A DNA stretch of 64,000 nt, from contig JALECJ010000258.1 of NCBI GenBank assembly GCA_023515745.1, forward strand, positions 872,501 to 936,500, given 5' to 3'. Origin of the DNA: Amoeboaphelidium protococcarum. Its lineage: Eukaryota > Aphelidiomycota > Aphelidea. The notes under the pieces are model-generated. The model searched no databases. It was not told where the DNA came from and was given only the letters and a program-made list of their open reading frames with translations. The first letter of the stretch is position 1. Every line of letters begins with the position of its first letter. The translations under genes and the position numbers were made by a program. Positions 41,159 to 53,221 of this stretch are shown here, piece by piece.

Positions 41159-41494
41159 ATGTCTACTGAAATTAACGAGAAGGCTTGTGTTTATGCCGCT
41201 TTGATTCTGGCTGATGAGGGTCTGGAGGTTAGTGCTGATAAGCTGTCCAAGTTGATCAGCGCCGCAGGTTTGGATGTTGAGTCCATCTGGCCAACCATCT
41301 TTGCCAAGGCTCTGAAGGGTAAGGATATTAACGATCTGATCGGTAACATTGGATCCGCTTCTGCTGTCGCTGCTCCAGCTGCTGCCGGTGGTGCTTCTGG
41401 TGACTCTGGTGCTGCTGCTGAAGAGAAGAAGGAGGAGAAGAAGGAAGAGGAGGAGGAGTCTGATGATGACATGGGCTTCGGTGGATTGTTCTGA
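41159..41494 (+). CDS. RPLP1: 60S acidic ribosomal protein P1
   Basis: 111 residues, TGA 41492-41494. The N-terminal helical dimerisation domain ([20 protein letters not shown]) is followed by an Ala/Gly hinge, a Lys/Glu run and the universal C-terminal tail [13 protein letters not shown]1 and P2 form the ribosomal stalk that recruits elongation factors. P1 rather than P2 because of the start (ACVYAALIL) and the [18 protein letters not shown] segment. This gene uses no TAA or TAG codons, consistent with having no glutamine in the family sequence. It reads normally under the standard code too. Confidence 0.97.
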   Translation: MSTEINEKACVYAALILADEGLEVSADKLSKLISAAGLDVESIWPTIFAKALKGKDINDLIGNIGSASAVAAPAAAGGASGDSGAAAEEKKEEKKEEEEESDDDMGFGGLF

Positions 41495-41916
41495 GTCTTT
41501 CATCTACCTTAGAATAAACTTACATTCTTCATATACTATATGCTGTTTCTTTGACTCTTGATCTACGTTTCGCGCTTTTATAATTCGATTTTTATCATGA
41601 ATTTTTTGCTTTAAAAGTATCTTGTTTTTAAAACTCCAACACCACAGTATTCCTGACGCGTAATTTAACAACAGAGAGAGAGATAGAGAGTTTTTGAGCA
41701 TCCACTTAAAACAGTGCCGAGTCGTAGTTTCGGTAATCAACGTCGCGCGAGTGATTGTAGTGCGTTCTTCTGCCGGTGAAAGAGTCCAAAGGAAAGTCGA
41801 CGCGATAAACAATTGGCAGACTCTTCGACCTTTTCTTTCTCTTTGTAAAGCGAGAGAGAGAAGATCTCGTCTACAGAAATACGCTCAACGTATAACCACC
41901 ATAATCTCTGTTCATA
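41495..41916. promoter_or_regulatory. Region between P1 and ARS2 genes
   Basis: 422 bp. It contains ACGCGT (41656-41661), a GA tract (AGAGAGAGAGATAGAGAG, about 41674-41691), CGCGCGAG near 41742 and a second GA run near 41851. This is the clearest example of ACGCGT next to GA/CT repeats ahead of a gene. Antisense ORFs here lack features. Confidence 0.45.
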
Positions 41917-44127
41917 ATGTAGTAGGTATCGGGGAATCCAGAATCTCTTTTGCAATAGTATGTGAGCAGTGGTAGATTGTACAAGTCTGATACTCCGATT
42001 GTATTCACTCAGTTTCTGCAATGGGCTCCTCCCGGTGCTAATAATGACACCGATCTCCTCTCTAAATATTATGATGAGTACAAGGCTAATTATGCGTAGA
42101 ATTCAATGAAATTGTTCTATTAGTCTCAGGGATAAACTGAATGGTTTAAAGATTCATATTCATAAGACGATTCGTATGTTCAGAGGAGGGAATAGCAAAA
42201 GCTGACCATCAAATCCAATCTGGATTAATTTATCCTGGATTTAAATGCTGGTAAGTACGATAATGTCTCCTTTGACGCGTCTCTGAGTAGAAGTGCATCT
42301 GAATAGGTTGTTGCATTGGCTAAAGAAGACGGGGAAGATGGTGACGATGATGCTCATGAAGGCGCCGTGGATGAAGATGACTAGATGGGTGAGGATAAAG
42401 AAATGGGCACTGTTGATGATACTGCTGCCTCTGCTGATGTCGATAAGAATGCGGATAAATAAGATCCATAAAATTAATCTGGATATAAGCAGCAAGCCGG
42501 CGATCAATAGTCTATCTTTTTAGAGTACCCTCCTACGGTAATGCTCGGTTCTGTGCATCCGAATATCGGATATCAGTAGCTGGTGAATGTTTTTTCATCA
42601 TCACCAGACTTTGAGCAGTTAATAATGGGCAACGCTAGTCCTTTTAAAGCATTCCATCGTTGTGCGTTTGCTATACTGAAGAGTGGTGCAGATGCGCGTG
42701 CTTTCTGTAACCAATTTAATGGTTCTCTACTCAATGTCATTGATACCACACTGAATGAAGCTAATATATTTCAAGGTTTTGTACTGGGTGACTTTTAAAG
42801 CACTGATACTGTTGGTGGTTAGTAGATGGATTATGAGTTGAGGATGTATCCATTCAATTACCGCAAGTATTCCTAGTACAAGTATTATATCGATTATTCG
42901 GCGAATGATGCTGACCGTCTTCGAAAGGATATTGAAGTTGCTGTGGAATTACTCCGCTTGCAATGTCTATAGAATAATGTTCCAGTTGACAGTTTACTCT
43001 CAGTATTGTTGGCAAAAGCTCAATTAGAGAATGTCTCTCTTGAAGTATTGCAATCATTGGAGTAGAAATAATTAAAGTTTCTGCTAGATCTCTTGATAAC
43101 AACTCTGAGAAAGGTGTTCTTGGTAGAGTATTATGCTGGTGCGTGTAGAGTATCTAGCGTGCAAGAGCAATTGCTCAGATTTGGAGAAGGATACTTTCGA
43201 GTTTAGTATGAGGGTGGCAGGTAGAAAGACAGGTGGAAGTTGAAAGTGGCATCTTTGGAGAAGAAGCTGTAGATGGCTGGTAATCTGTAAGGACCATCCG
43301 AAGACCAGGTAAATGATCTGCTGTAGGACTATCTGCGATTTAAGACCGTTAAAGTTGAGGCTAGCAAGTTTAGATGTTCAGTGTGCGGCAAGATGTTTAA
43401 AGGAAATGAGTTTGTGGAGAAGCATTTGAATAATAAACACTAGGATGTCATCGAGTAGTATTAGTAACTGATTAAAATGTGGACAATGTACATGTGTGAT
43501 CCTTTCAAGTGGACGGCATCTGACATTTAGTAATCCAAGGGAAGAGCAGCGCATAAGAACAGATAGCAGTCAGTTCACCAGTAGTCAATGCAGCAATATT
43601 AGTAGTATCCGTACTAGTAATAGCCGTATCAGTTACAGTAGTAGCAGTAGCAGTAGTATTATTAAGGTTATCCTTAGTATACAGACTACAATATGTCGCA
43701 GTTTACTTCTCAGGATCTTCAACAGACCGTCTTTGGTAGATTGGAAAGTTTTGCCACCGCTGATCGAGACTAATTTGGCGTTCCTCTACCTCATCAAGTT
43801 GCTAGATAGCCATACCATTAACAGTAGTATTAGTAAGGATAATATCATGGAAGTGGTGCAGGAGCGGGTGCAGGAGCGAGACATAATCCATACAGTGGAC
43901 GTGGTCGTGGACGCGGCGGCAGATCTCGTGGAAATAGTTCATCTGGATATGGAGGAAGAGGTGGACGTGGACGTGATGGTTAAAGTCCTTCAGCTGCATC
44001 AGGTGGAAGAGGCGGTTTTCGCGGTCGCAGAGGTGGTCGCCAGTTGAGAAGTTATCGCGACCTGGACAGTGTATAGCCTACAGTGGGTGGTACTTAGTAG
44101 CAAGATGTTGAACTCAACTATGGCTGA
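41917..44127 (+). CDS. SRRT: ARS2/SERRATE RNA effector protein
   Basis: 736 residues, TGA 44125-44127. N-terminal block TEWFKDSYSQDD followed by a helical segment matches the SERRATE/ARS2 N-terminal domain. An acidic region (EDGEDGDDDAHEG) follows, then the RRM-like and helical core, and the single C2H2 zinc finger RCSVCGKMFKGNEFVEKHL with NNKHQDVIEQ, diagnostic of ARS2. The C-terminus has a long Gln/Tyr stretch encoded mostly by TAG/TAA/CAG, and RGG/GRG repeats. ARS2 links the nuclear cap-binding complex to RNA processing, export or decay. It starts with MQQVSG, whose two Gln codons are both TAG, and lacks the Arg-rich N-terminus of animal ARS2. Confidence 0.9.
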
Positions 44128-44288
44128 TAATATACATACATATAAGCTGTTTAAAATTTGACAATATAAATAAATGGCAATCGTATAAGGAATTTTTTAG
44201 TCTTGTTCAATATTCAATTGCTTAATACCATACGCATATATCAACGGACATTGCACAACATGAAGTGTGTCATATCCTGATATTATAA

Positions 44289-45083
44289 TCATTGAGCCTT
44301 CTTTGATCCTTTACGCGGGGAAGATTTACTCACATTTAAAGGCACAACTTTACGCTTGGATGCACCACCCAGACTCAGTTACTTTCTTCTCTACTTGATC
44401 ATGTAAGAGTACAGCATGATGAATCCAGCGGGATAAGTGCACAAGACAACGACATACGCATACTTTTACCATTGATTCTAAACAAACGGAAGACTTCTGT
44501 ATAACAACATTGCCTCACTACCAGCACCAATAGGATAGAGAACAAAGAATAGCGTGTATCTAAGCCAGGTCACAATGTAAGACTCGCTATTGAGCAGTGA
44601 CAAGGCGTAGTATGCATACCGGACAATCTCAGTTAGACACCACGCAACCACCATCATGACATAGAAGGACATGTTGAACTCATTCGCTGCACTACCACTT
44701 AAATTGGATAATGAGGCGGACCATGCACCGCTACCACCCAGAAATGGCTAAATCAATCTCTGAGGTGGGAGAACGTTCAGACGTGCACCACCAAACAGAC
44801 GCTGAGCATACAGGTACAACACAGCCCACACTATGAACAAGCGACTACTCACCTGAATCACGGTGCTACTCACAGGGCTCTTAACCCATCGGAACAGGGC
44901 GTGAAAGACTTCAAGCACTGCCAGCGACTGGACCACACGCACATAATCCAGGGACACCGTAGTCTTTAACTAGGCAGTAAATCCCGGAATCTGAACCCAT
45001 TCCTTCGGCAGAGTAGTCAACAACACTATCGTCCACAGCGCCATACTCACAACATTATAAGCCACTAGATAATACTTGATCAT
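44289..45083 (-). CDS. HACD: 3-hydroxyacyl-CoA dehydratase (HACD/PHS1)
   Basis: 264 residues, TGA 44289-44291. Several membrane segments and the family motifs are seen: VVQSLAVLEVFHALF, VIQVSSRLFIVWAV, WCLTEIVRYAYYAL and LRYTLFFVLYPIGAGSE, which holds the catalytic Tyr and Glu. The enzyme removes water in the third step of very-long-chain fatty-acid elongation in the ER membrane. A lysine-rich C-terminus (SKRKVVPLNVSKSSPRKGSK) would favour ER retention. An insertion of about 30 residues (PFLGGSGAWSASL) sits between two membrane segments. It is divergent from the Clf1 gene across a 333-bp promoter. Confidence 0.93.
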
Positions 45084-45416
45084 CTTCAACCTTTTCCCTT
45101 TTAATTCTTCCGTTAAAGCGATTAGAATTTAAGCTACTACAGTATGATGTTAGACTGTTAGATAGGATCTGCAATGGTAATTTTGAAGGCCAAACGCGTC
45201 GCTCTATCTCTCTCCCTCTCCTCTCTTTCTACTTAACGCGCTCTCTTTTCTCTTTCGCCTCCAGCCAGAGAGGAACTCGTCAAGTCTTTTCTCTCTTTGT
45301 CTTTTACTCAAATTTTTATCTAACCACTTCGATTCGATTCAGCAAAAGACCATAACATCATAATCTATTCAAGTATTTAAATTCAATTATAAAGTAATTA
45401 TATTCAAAGAAATCGA
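45084..45416. promoter_or_regulatory. Divergent promoter, HACD / Clf1
   Basis: 333 bp between start codons, with ACGCGT at 45194-45199, a CT tract of about 35 bp (45201-45235), TTAACGCGCTCTC next to it and a second CT stretch near 45285-45300. Confidence 0.45.
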
Positions 45417-47723
45417 ATGTCTTTTACAGTGAAAGATAAGAGTATTGCTCCGTTGCAGATTACGGCAGAGTAGATTTTGAGGGAGGCTGTTGATAAGTCC
45501 AAGTTTTTGAGACCTGTGAAAAAAATCACCAAGTAGACTGACATCTTAGATGTTGAAGAACTGCGCAATTTCCAGCTGAAATAGAGAAAGTATCATGAGA
45601 ATGCCGTCCGTCTGAATCCTCAGTCTATTTAGAATTGGCTCAAGTATGCTAGATTTGAAGAGTCCTAACGTGAATTTGGTCGATGTCGCTCCGTGATGGA
45701 GAGAGCGCTTAGTGTTCACCCGCATGCAGTCCAGTTCTGGAAGGAGTATATTCTGATTGAGACCAGGAATGGGTTTATTAATCACGCTAGAAATTTGTAT
45801 GAACGCGTCATTGCTCTTCTACCTCGAGTGGATGATTTCTGGTACAAGTATGCATTTATGGAAGAGTCGTTGGGTAATGTGAGCAGTGCGCGTCTTATAT
45901 TCGATCGCTGGATGAAGTGGGAGCCGTCCATCAATGCCTACAATTTGTACATTAGCTTTGAAAGTAGATTAAAGAATACCGGAAAGATTAGGTAAATATA
46001 CAGTGATATGTGTAGAGTGCATTGCGTGGTTGAGTGCTGGATCCAGTGGGCGCAGTGGGAGATGGAGAGTAAGTAGGTTGGTAATGCTAGAGCAGTATAC
46101 ACTAATGCAATGGAACTGCTATTTGATGAGTATTATAGCTCTGATTCTGTAAAGTTGTGCTCCTAATTCGCTAAATTTGAATCCAGTCTTAAAGAAATTG
46201 AGCGTGCCAGATTCATCTTCAAGTATGGTATTGAGGATATGGAGCGTAGAATTTCTGAGGTGGAATAGTTGTTGGCTTAGCGGTTTGATGAAAAGGCTCT
46301 CTAACTACTGAATGATTATAAAAAGTCATTGTAGCTGTTGCAATCTAATTATGTCCTGTTTGAATAGTAGCATGGTGATAAGGAGGAAATTGAATCTGTT
46401 ATCATTCTGAAGAAGCGTCAAGAGTATGAGTAGTAGATTAAAGATTTATCGACTAGTTCTAGTACCATGCTATAATAACAAGACTATGACGTTTGGTTTG
46501 ATTATATCAACTTGGAAGAGGGGATTCTACAGTCTTTGTCTCGAGATGGTTAATCTGCATCGTCTCACATGAAGTAGTTCTCTATGGTTAATAATGCTCA
46601 GTTCAAGCAAGTAGTCGATAGATGTAGAGAGGTGTATGAGCGCGCAATTGCCCAGGTACCGTCATCTTCTGAGGATAAGAGGTAGTGGAGACGTTATATA
46701 TATTTGTGGATCAAGTATGCAATTTTTGAAGAGCTTATGGTAAAAGATTATGATCGTGCAAGATAGGTATATTAGACGTGTCTTAAATTGATTCCACATT
46801 AGCACTTTACATTTGCCAAAATCTGGCTACTGGCTGCCAAGTTTGAAATCCGTCATGGAACTTTGGTTGATGCGAGGAAACTGTTGGGCAAAGCGCTGGG
46901 TGTTCATCCGACGCCAAAGTTGTTCAAGGGCTACATTGAACTTGAGCTGTCTCTCCGTGAGTTCTCTCGCTGTAGAATATTGTACGAGAAGTTTATATAG
47001 CACGATGCTGCCAGTGTTTATGGATGGTGCAAGTATGCCGAGCTTGAATCTTTACTAGGTGAGACTGAACGCGCTCGTGGTATATTTGAACTGGGGATTA
47101 GATAAGAGTACTTGGACATGCCTGAGGTGTTATGGAAGGCTTATATTGATTTCGAAGTTGATAATATTCTGCCAGAGGATGTATAGAGTGTGGACAGAGT
47201 TCGCGCATTGTATGAGAGATTATTACAGAGAAGCAGTCATCCGAAAGTTTGGGTGTCTCTGGCAGAGTTTGAACATTAGTGCTTGCTTGCTCATGACTAA
47301 TAAAACGATACGGATCTCACACCATAGGAGAAGGCTTACTAGAATGCAAGATCTACGTTCAAGAGAGGCTGTGAGTCGTTCAAATAGAGCGGCCAAAGTG
47401 AAGAGAGGAGATTGCTTTATATCACTTGGCTAGATTTTGAGCAGCAGTTTTACGATGAACTGGATGTCACTACTAGAGTGGAAGATATACGCAGCACACT
47501 TTAGAAGAATATGCCTCAGCAAGTCAAGAAGCGGAGGCGTTAGAACCCAGATGATGACGCTGACTACATAATGCTTGAGTATTATGATTATGAGTTTCCT
47601 GAGGACACTGCAGTAGTGGCAGAAGTTGCTAAAGAAGATCATGAAAAGCCGTCAATCTCTGGTGGTACTGGCCTAGCTGCTCTGCTCTCTAAAGCAAAGC
47701 AATGGAAAAAGTAAAATGCGTGA
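45417..47723 (+). CDS. CRNKL1: Crooked-neck/Clf1 splicing factor (HAT repeats)
   Basis: 768 residues, TGA 47721-47723. The start [15 protein letters not shown] and [25 protein letters not shown] are close to the Clf1/CRNKL1 family. A dozen or more HAT repeats follow, for example [40 protein letters not shown] and [12 protein letters not shown]. The protein is a scaffold of the Prp19-associated (NTC) complex in the activated spliceosome. A Gln/Leu-rich linker interrupts the array at about residues 270-350. The C-terminus has a basic [14 protein letters not shown] patch. With LUC7 in the same window, it indicates a working spliceosome, consistent with the introns seen. Confidence 0.95.
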
Positions 47724-47771
47724 ACTATGCTGTGATTATACGAGAGTACTACTTCTAAGTATATATTAATT

Positions 47772-49721
47772 TCAATCTTTTTACCTATCACCTACAACGA
47801 CGCCTTTCATCTCCATTATGGTCTCTTCTAGTTCAGCTTCATCGTCATAACCATCGTCTTCTTCATCGTCGTCACTTTCAATCTACTACTACTATGTTGA
47901 TGATAACTCCGACTCTTTCTACTTGTCGTCATTCTCCTCATTTCCGCTGCTCATAGTAACGCTAAACTCATTGTTCATATTCACCACCTAGACGTCTTTT
48001 TAATCATCACCGCTTAGATAAGATGGTAGTCGGCGTCCATGGAAGTGTTCTCTCACCGCTTTACTTTCACTGACATTCCAAAGAGACAGTTATCCACTAG
48101 ATCCACCGACGGCAATCATGAATGGATTATCTGGACAGAAGCTGGCACTCAACACTTTACCAGCACCGGTATCTCTACTGGCCATGTGCGCTGTCTTCTT
48201 TTTACCAGACATGTATTAGACTTCAGCGCCGTCGCCATTATTATCCTCAATACATGCTCCGATATCCCAAATCTTTAGTGCACCATCCGCACTACTAACC
48301 GCTGATGAAGTAAGAATCATGCCCGGTATATGCTGATTAAAGTCCACACTAGTTATGGAACTAGAGTGAGCATCAATAGTGAGACTTGGTGCACCAAACT
48401 TGTAACCACCATTACCACTCTTCATATCAATGTCAAAGACATAGATTCTACCATTATCACAACCAACCACAAATCTCTGTGGATAGAATGGATCCCAACT
48501 TATACTTTCTACATCAGACTTGAGATCATAAGAACATAATAGGCAACTATCAACGGGTTTCTGAACATCCAACAAGCATACACGACCATCATATCCACCA
48601 GTGAGGAGCAATGACGCGTCAGATAAATGATTTTAATTATTATTATCACCACCAGCCTACTTCATGTACCAACCATCCTTGAATTTGACACATGACACTT
48701 TATCACCACCATGGACGCGATCATAAACATTCAAAACTTTGCCCCCAGCTTAGTTTTCATCACCCGCTAGATTCCATAAGATGATACGACCATCAGCAGA
48801 TCCAGTAACTAGGAAATTCTGCGCATATCTATTCCACGAAATGGACAATACAGCATCAGAATGTCCATTGACTTATTCACTAACCTTTGTACTTTACTTA
48901 GATTTAGCACTTTTACTACTATTCTTCTTCTTGGACTTGCTCAACTATTCAGCCACCTACTTCTACTATTATTATCCACCGAGTATCATCTGAGGATACA
49001 TGGCATCGATAACGTTCAAATCCCAAATCTCAACTTCAGAGTTGAACGTACCCACAGCACAATAGTTTCTACCGGCGCCAGACACACCAAGTGCACTCTC
49101 TTAGCCAGCTTAACTCTTTATGCCAGCAAAATTAACAGGCTCAATACAGAGTGGAAATGAGGGAAGCATGAGATCGTGATGGACATAAAGAGAGTCGCTG
49201 TGAGCATTATAAACATAACACTCCAACACTGATATATCATCCTCAGTCTTGCCGACCAGAATCAGATTATCCTCCTTCTAATCAATCACCAGGTCCTCTT
49301 CTTCATCGCTATCCGCCATCTGATCATCCAGCTTAATATAAGGATCTTCACCATCCGGGCGAACTACTTTAAGATCCTGGCCCATTGGATTGAACAGCTG
49401 ATCCTCCACGGTTGTCACTTCCTGATCGTAATTCTTCATATCGAATAGCTCTTCAACATGGTCGGTATCGCGTACACTGATATCGCTATCACTCTACTCA
49501 GCACCATCACTAACCATAGATGTATCATCATCTTAAGCCATATTGTCATCTCCATCCTCATCTGCCATCTAATTCATGGACTGCTCCATCTACTGCTTGG
49601 CATCTTCCAGATTCATACTGGTCAATTCACATATTCTCTAATATTCTCCATCATCTAGCTCCTACTTTACCGCCCTCTCATTCGCGACACCTTTTCCAAC
49701 CCAAGCCAATGTACTAATCAT
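47772..49721 (-). CDS. PWP1: PWP1 WD40 ribosome-biogenesis protein
   Basis: 649 residues, TGA 47772-47774. The N-terminus (MISTLAWVGKGVANERAVK) and acidic stretch are typical of PWP1, then GRNYCAVGTFNSEVEIWDL, GHSDAVLSISWNRYAQNFL, LTGSADGRIILWNL, LLTGGYDGRVCLLD and later WD40 blades. A Lys/Ser/Gln-rich loop (QQQQKQVAEQLSKSKKKNSS) interrupts the propeller. PWP1 is a nucleolar factor for 5.8S/25S pre-rRNA processing. The tail is acidic (ESDDDEEDDGYDDEAELEE). It is head to head with UTP13, another ribosome-assembly WD40 gene, and tail to tail with Clf1 (48 bp). Confidence 0.93.
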
Positions 49722-50035
49722 TTTATTACTTTGCTATATAATATCTTTATATTATTCAAGACGGTATACTTTAGAAAAGAATCTCCTTTCTTAACAAGTG
49801 AAGAGACAGTTAGTGAAAACGCGTCAAATTCTAATCTGATCAAAGCGCGTTTCTCACCCTCTTGAAGTTTTGCTTCGTTTTCATTCACAATAGAACAGAT
49901 TGAGATATATAGCAAGGCTAAATAGAAAGGTCTTTGTATAAATTTCTTTTATATAATTCTTAAAAAGTTTGTGTTAATCGCTTCCTATTTGGTTTAATAG
50001 AATAGAGTAATTATATCTAAGAAGCGTAAAATAAA
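49722..50035. promoter_or_regulatory. Shared divergent promoter, PWP1 / UTP13
   Basis: 314 bp between the two start codons, with ACGCGT at 49819-49824 and AAAGCGCGTTTCTC near 49845. Both genes serve ribosome assembly, so joint control from this region is plausible but inferred. Confidence 0.5.
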
Positions 50036-52996
50036 ATGTTGAAGAGTTCCTTTAAGGTTAGTACAAAGGTCAAGAGTTGGTATAATGGATATGCTGCGCA
50101 CTATTCTGATTCTAATGGATTGTTATTGGCAGCGAATGGTACGAATGTCTCTATATGTGATACCGCTACAGGACTGTATTATGAAATGGATAATTTGGAT
50201 GCTGCGGATGGGGACAACATCAACCTCGATGTAGATGAGGATGACTCTATCGCCGCCCTTCATTATATTTCATGTAGTGCAGAGTCTGATGTTTAGAGTG
50301 AAGGGGAAATCGCTGTAAATACATCTAGTGCAAATCCATTAAATCATCATAATGGGATAGTGGTGGTGTCATACAGATCGTGCTGGACGCGTCTATTCAG
50401 TCTTAGAACATTGAAGACCGTATGTAAGTGGAAGAGTCACGAAGCACCGGTGTTGTGCATGGACGTAAAGAGAATAGGCACACACGTGATTCTATGTACG
50501 GGTAGTGCAGATTCTACTGTCAAATGTTGGGATATATCCAAAGCTGTGTCTTCCCCTCAAGTGTAATCAATGCCCTTCTGTACTCATTAGTTTAAAGGAC
50601 ATCGAGGATTAGTGACTGCTGTAAAGTTTATTCCATCTCTGTCTAATGATGTGGATACCGATAGCATTGATGATTTTGCGTAGAGTGACTGGGTAGTGGC
50701 GACTGCTGATGAATATGGCAATGTTAGAGTTTGGGATCTAGCGGCTCTATTAAAGAGTGATACTGGGGTGAATTAGAGAGTACACAGGGGTGACGGATCC
50801 TCTGAAGCGTTTATGGGTACCGATTATCCGTAAGAATCTTTATCTAAAGGTTAATAAGCAAAGTAGAAGAATAAAAGTAAAAGCAAGAAGAAGGGAAATG
50901 ATGCTTAGTGCTTAGTTGCTCATATTGACGGACTTCATTCATCTATTATCCGGACTTTGGCATGGAGTCCGTGTGGTTAGTGGCTACTTACTGGTAGTAG
51001 AGATCAGACGGTGTCGTTGTTGAAGTTCAATGCCGATGATGAGTTTGATCGCGGCGCTGTCAATGGCAGTAATAGTCAGTTGGAACATGTACACTCTTTT
51101 GCCGTTATGGACTCTGTTGAATGTGGCGGACTATTTCGAATGGGTAATGGTCAGCTTTACATGTACATTGCCGGTTCAAAGAATGAGGTTTCCATTTGGT
51201 CTATGGATAGCTTTGAGAAGGTTAATAGTTACTCGCTGATCGCTGGCGGTAATGATCAGGATGGGGATACTATGATTAATAATGTGTTCTTTGACTAGCT
51301 AAATTAGCATTTTATAGTGACCAACACACTGTTGAATGTTTACTATTTAAAGTTGGATCATGTACGTACAACATCAATCTTAGCGCTTAGTCTACAGTCT
51401 AGATGGATTGGCGCTTGGGATGAAATAGTTGATTTGGCTCTGTTGCCTCGGTAAATCCGTTCAGATGGCAATGAGGGACATTAGATGTTGGTTGCCTGTG
51501 GATCTAGCAATGACCTGGTGCTGTTGAAAGTGAAATCTTAAGATTTAAATCTAAAAAAAGATTTAGAAGAGGATGATGCTTAACGTTCTTTGAACAAGTA
51601 ATAGTAGTAAAAGCTTATGGCTATGGGTTAAGTTGAATTGCTTTAGGGACATAGGAAGCCAATCTTGTGTATTGATTAGCAGTAGGTTGGTGATTATACT
51701 TTGTTTACAACTGGTTCTAAAGATAATGTGGCTCTTGTATGGCTTATTGATCACTCCACGGGCAAGTATAGATTGTGCGGTAAATGCGTTGGTCATGCCG
51801 GTGCTATTGTGTCTGTATCTCTGAGTACCTGCTTATCTATTGATTAGTCTCAAAAATCAATTACAGGCTTCCTGCTTACTGCCAGTGATGACCGCACTGT
51901 AAAGAGATGGAATTTCAGCATTGGCATTGACTCTTCTAATGATAGTGCACCCCAATAACTAAGCTCTCTATATACGGTAAAGACTCATGATAAAGATGTA
52001 AATTGCGTTAAAGTATGCCCGCTCAATGATGGTAAAGTCTTTGCCACGGGAAGTCAGGATAAGACTATAAAGATTTGGAATTCAGAGCTGGGCACTGACA
52101 TTGCAACTCTAAAAGGTCATCGACGTGGTGTATGGAACATAACATTCCAATCGCATTAGCTGAATGGCGAGTTACTGATGGCCTCTGCATCTGGCGATAA
52201 AACAGTTCGAATATGGTCCATGAGAGATTACAGCTGTCTAAGAACATTGGAAGGTCATTCTGGTTCGGTGCTTAAACTTAATTTCTTATCTAATGGTTAG
52301 CAGTTATTATCTAGTGGATCTGATGGTTTGTCAAAGTTATGGAATGTCAAGACTGGCGATTGCGCACTGACTTTGGATGAGCATCAGGACAAGATATGGG
52401 CCAACTCTGTGCTCGGTGAGGATGAACTAGGTGGAAAGAAGTGCATTATCGCACTAGGCAGTTCTGATGCGTCCATCAGTCTGCTTATAGATCAGACTGC
52501 GGAGTAGCTGGAGGCTGAGCACGCCAAAGCTGAACAGTTGTTGGTGGAAGAGTAGGCACTGAGTAATCACTTGCACAATCAAGATTGGCTCAAGGCATTC
52601 AAATTGGCGTTCAGCATGGATAAAAATGTAAAGTGTGCGCAAGTTTTAAGAAGTCTAATTGCTCAGAATGGAGATTCATATTAGAAGGTATTGAGTGAGA
52701 TTGTCTAATCCCTCGACACTGACCAAGATGTGGTCAAGATGCTTACGTTTATTCGCGACTGGAATACAAATATTCATTACGTCCAAGTGGCTCAAGCAGT
52801 ACTTTGCAGTATACTTGACACTAAAAGTGTTGAATCAATATGCAAGTTGCCTGGTATTAGGAATCTACTCGCAGCATTGATACCTTATACTGAGAAGCAT
52901 TTTACGCGCATTGATAGTATGATCACTGACGTTTACTGCGTTGATTATCTCCTGCGCGATTTCATATTAGAAGATGGCACTTAATTGAATAGATGA
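50036..52996 (+). CDS. UTP13: UTP13/TBL3 small-subunit processome WD40 protein
   Basis: 986 residues, TGA 52994-52996. Two WD40 propellers: IVVVSYRSCWTRLFSLRTLK, HVILCTGSADSTVKCWDISK, HSSIIRTLAWSPCGQWLLTG, FTTGSKDNVALVWLI, FATGSQDKTIKIWNSELG, LMASASGDKTVRIWSM and LLSSGSDGLSKLWNVKTGDC. The last 190 residues form the Utp13 C-terminal domain (HLHNQDWLKAFKLAFSMDK; a helical region ending in TEKHFTRIDSMITDVYCVDYLL). The protein belongs to the UTP-B module of the SSU processome in the nucleolus. A Lys-rich loop (KAKQKNKSKSKKKGN) interrupts the first propeller. Gln at many conserved turns uses TAG. Confidence 0.93.
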
Positions 52997-53200
52997 ATAC
53001 AATACAGAGACTAATTTATATCTGAATAAGTACTTTTAACTTTAAATTATTGTCCAATTATCGCCATCTTTATAAAATTGAACAATAGATAGATGAGCCT
53101 TTACACGGTCTGTATACTGAAGGCACCGTAAAGCGAACAAAGAACAATCCCCCGCGATTCTTCACGTCAATTTGATCAGCAGAATCTACCATTCAACTTG

Positions 53201-53221
53201 ATGTATACGCCGACTAAATGA
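53201..53221 (+). other. Upstream ORF overlapping the dehydratase start
   Basis: A six-codon ORF (MYTPTK) whose TGA overlaps the main ATG as ATGA. It could lower translation of the main frame or couple it by re-initiation; chance cannot be excluded. Confidence 0.3.

Noticed and set aside
41159-41494. Ribosomal protein P2 as identity of the acidic stalk gene
   Set aside because: The start and [18 protein letters not shown] segment are of the P1 type.
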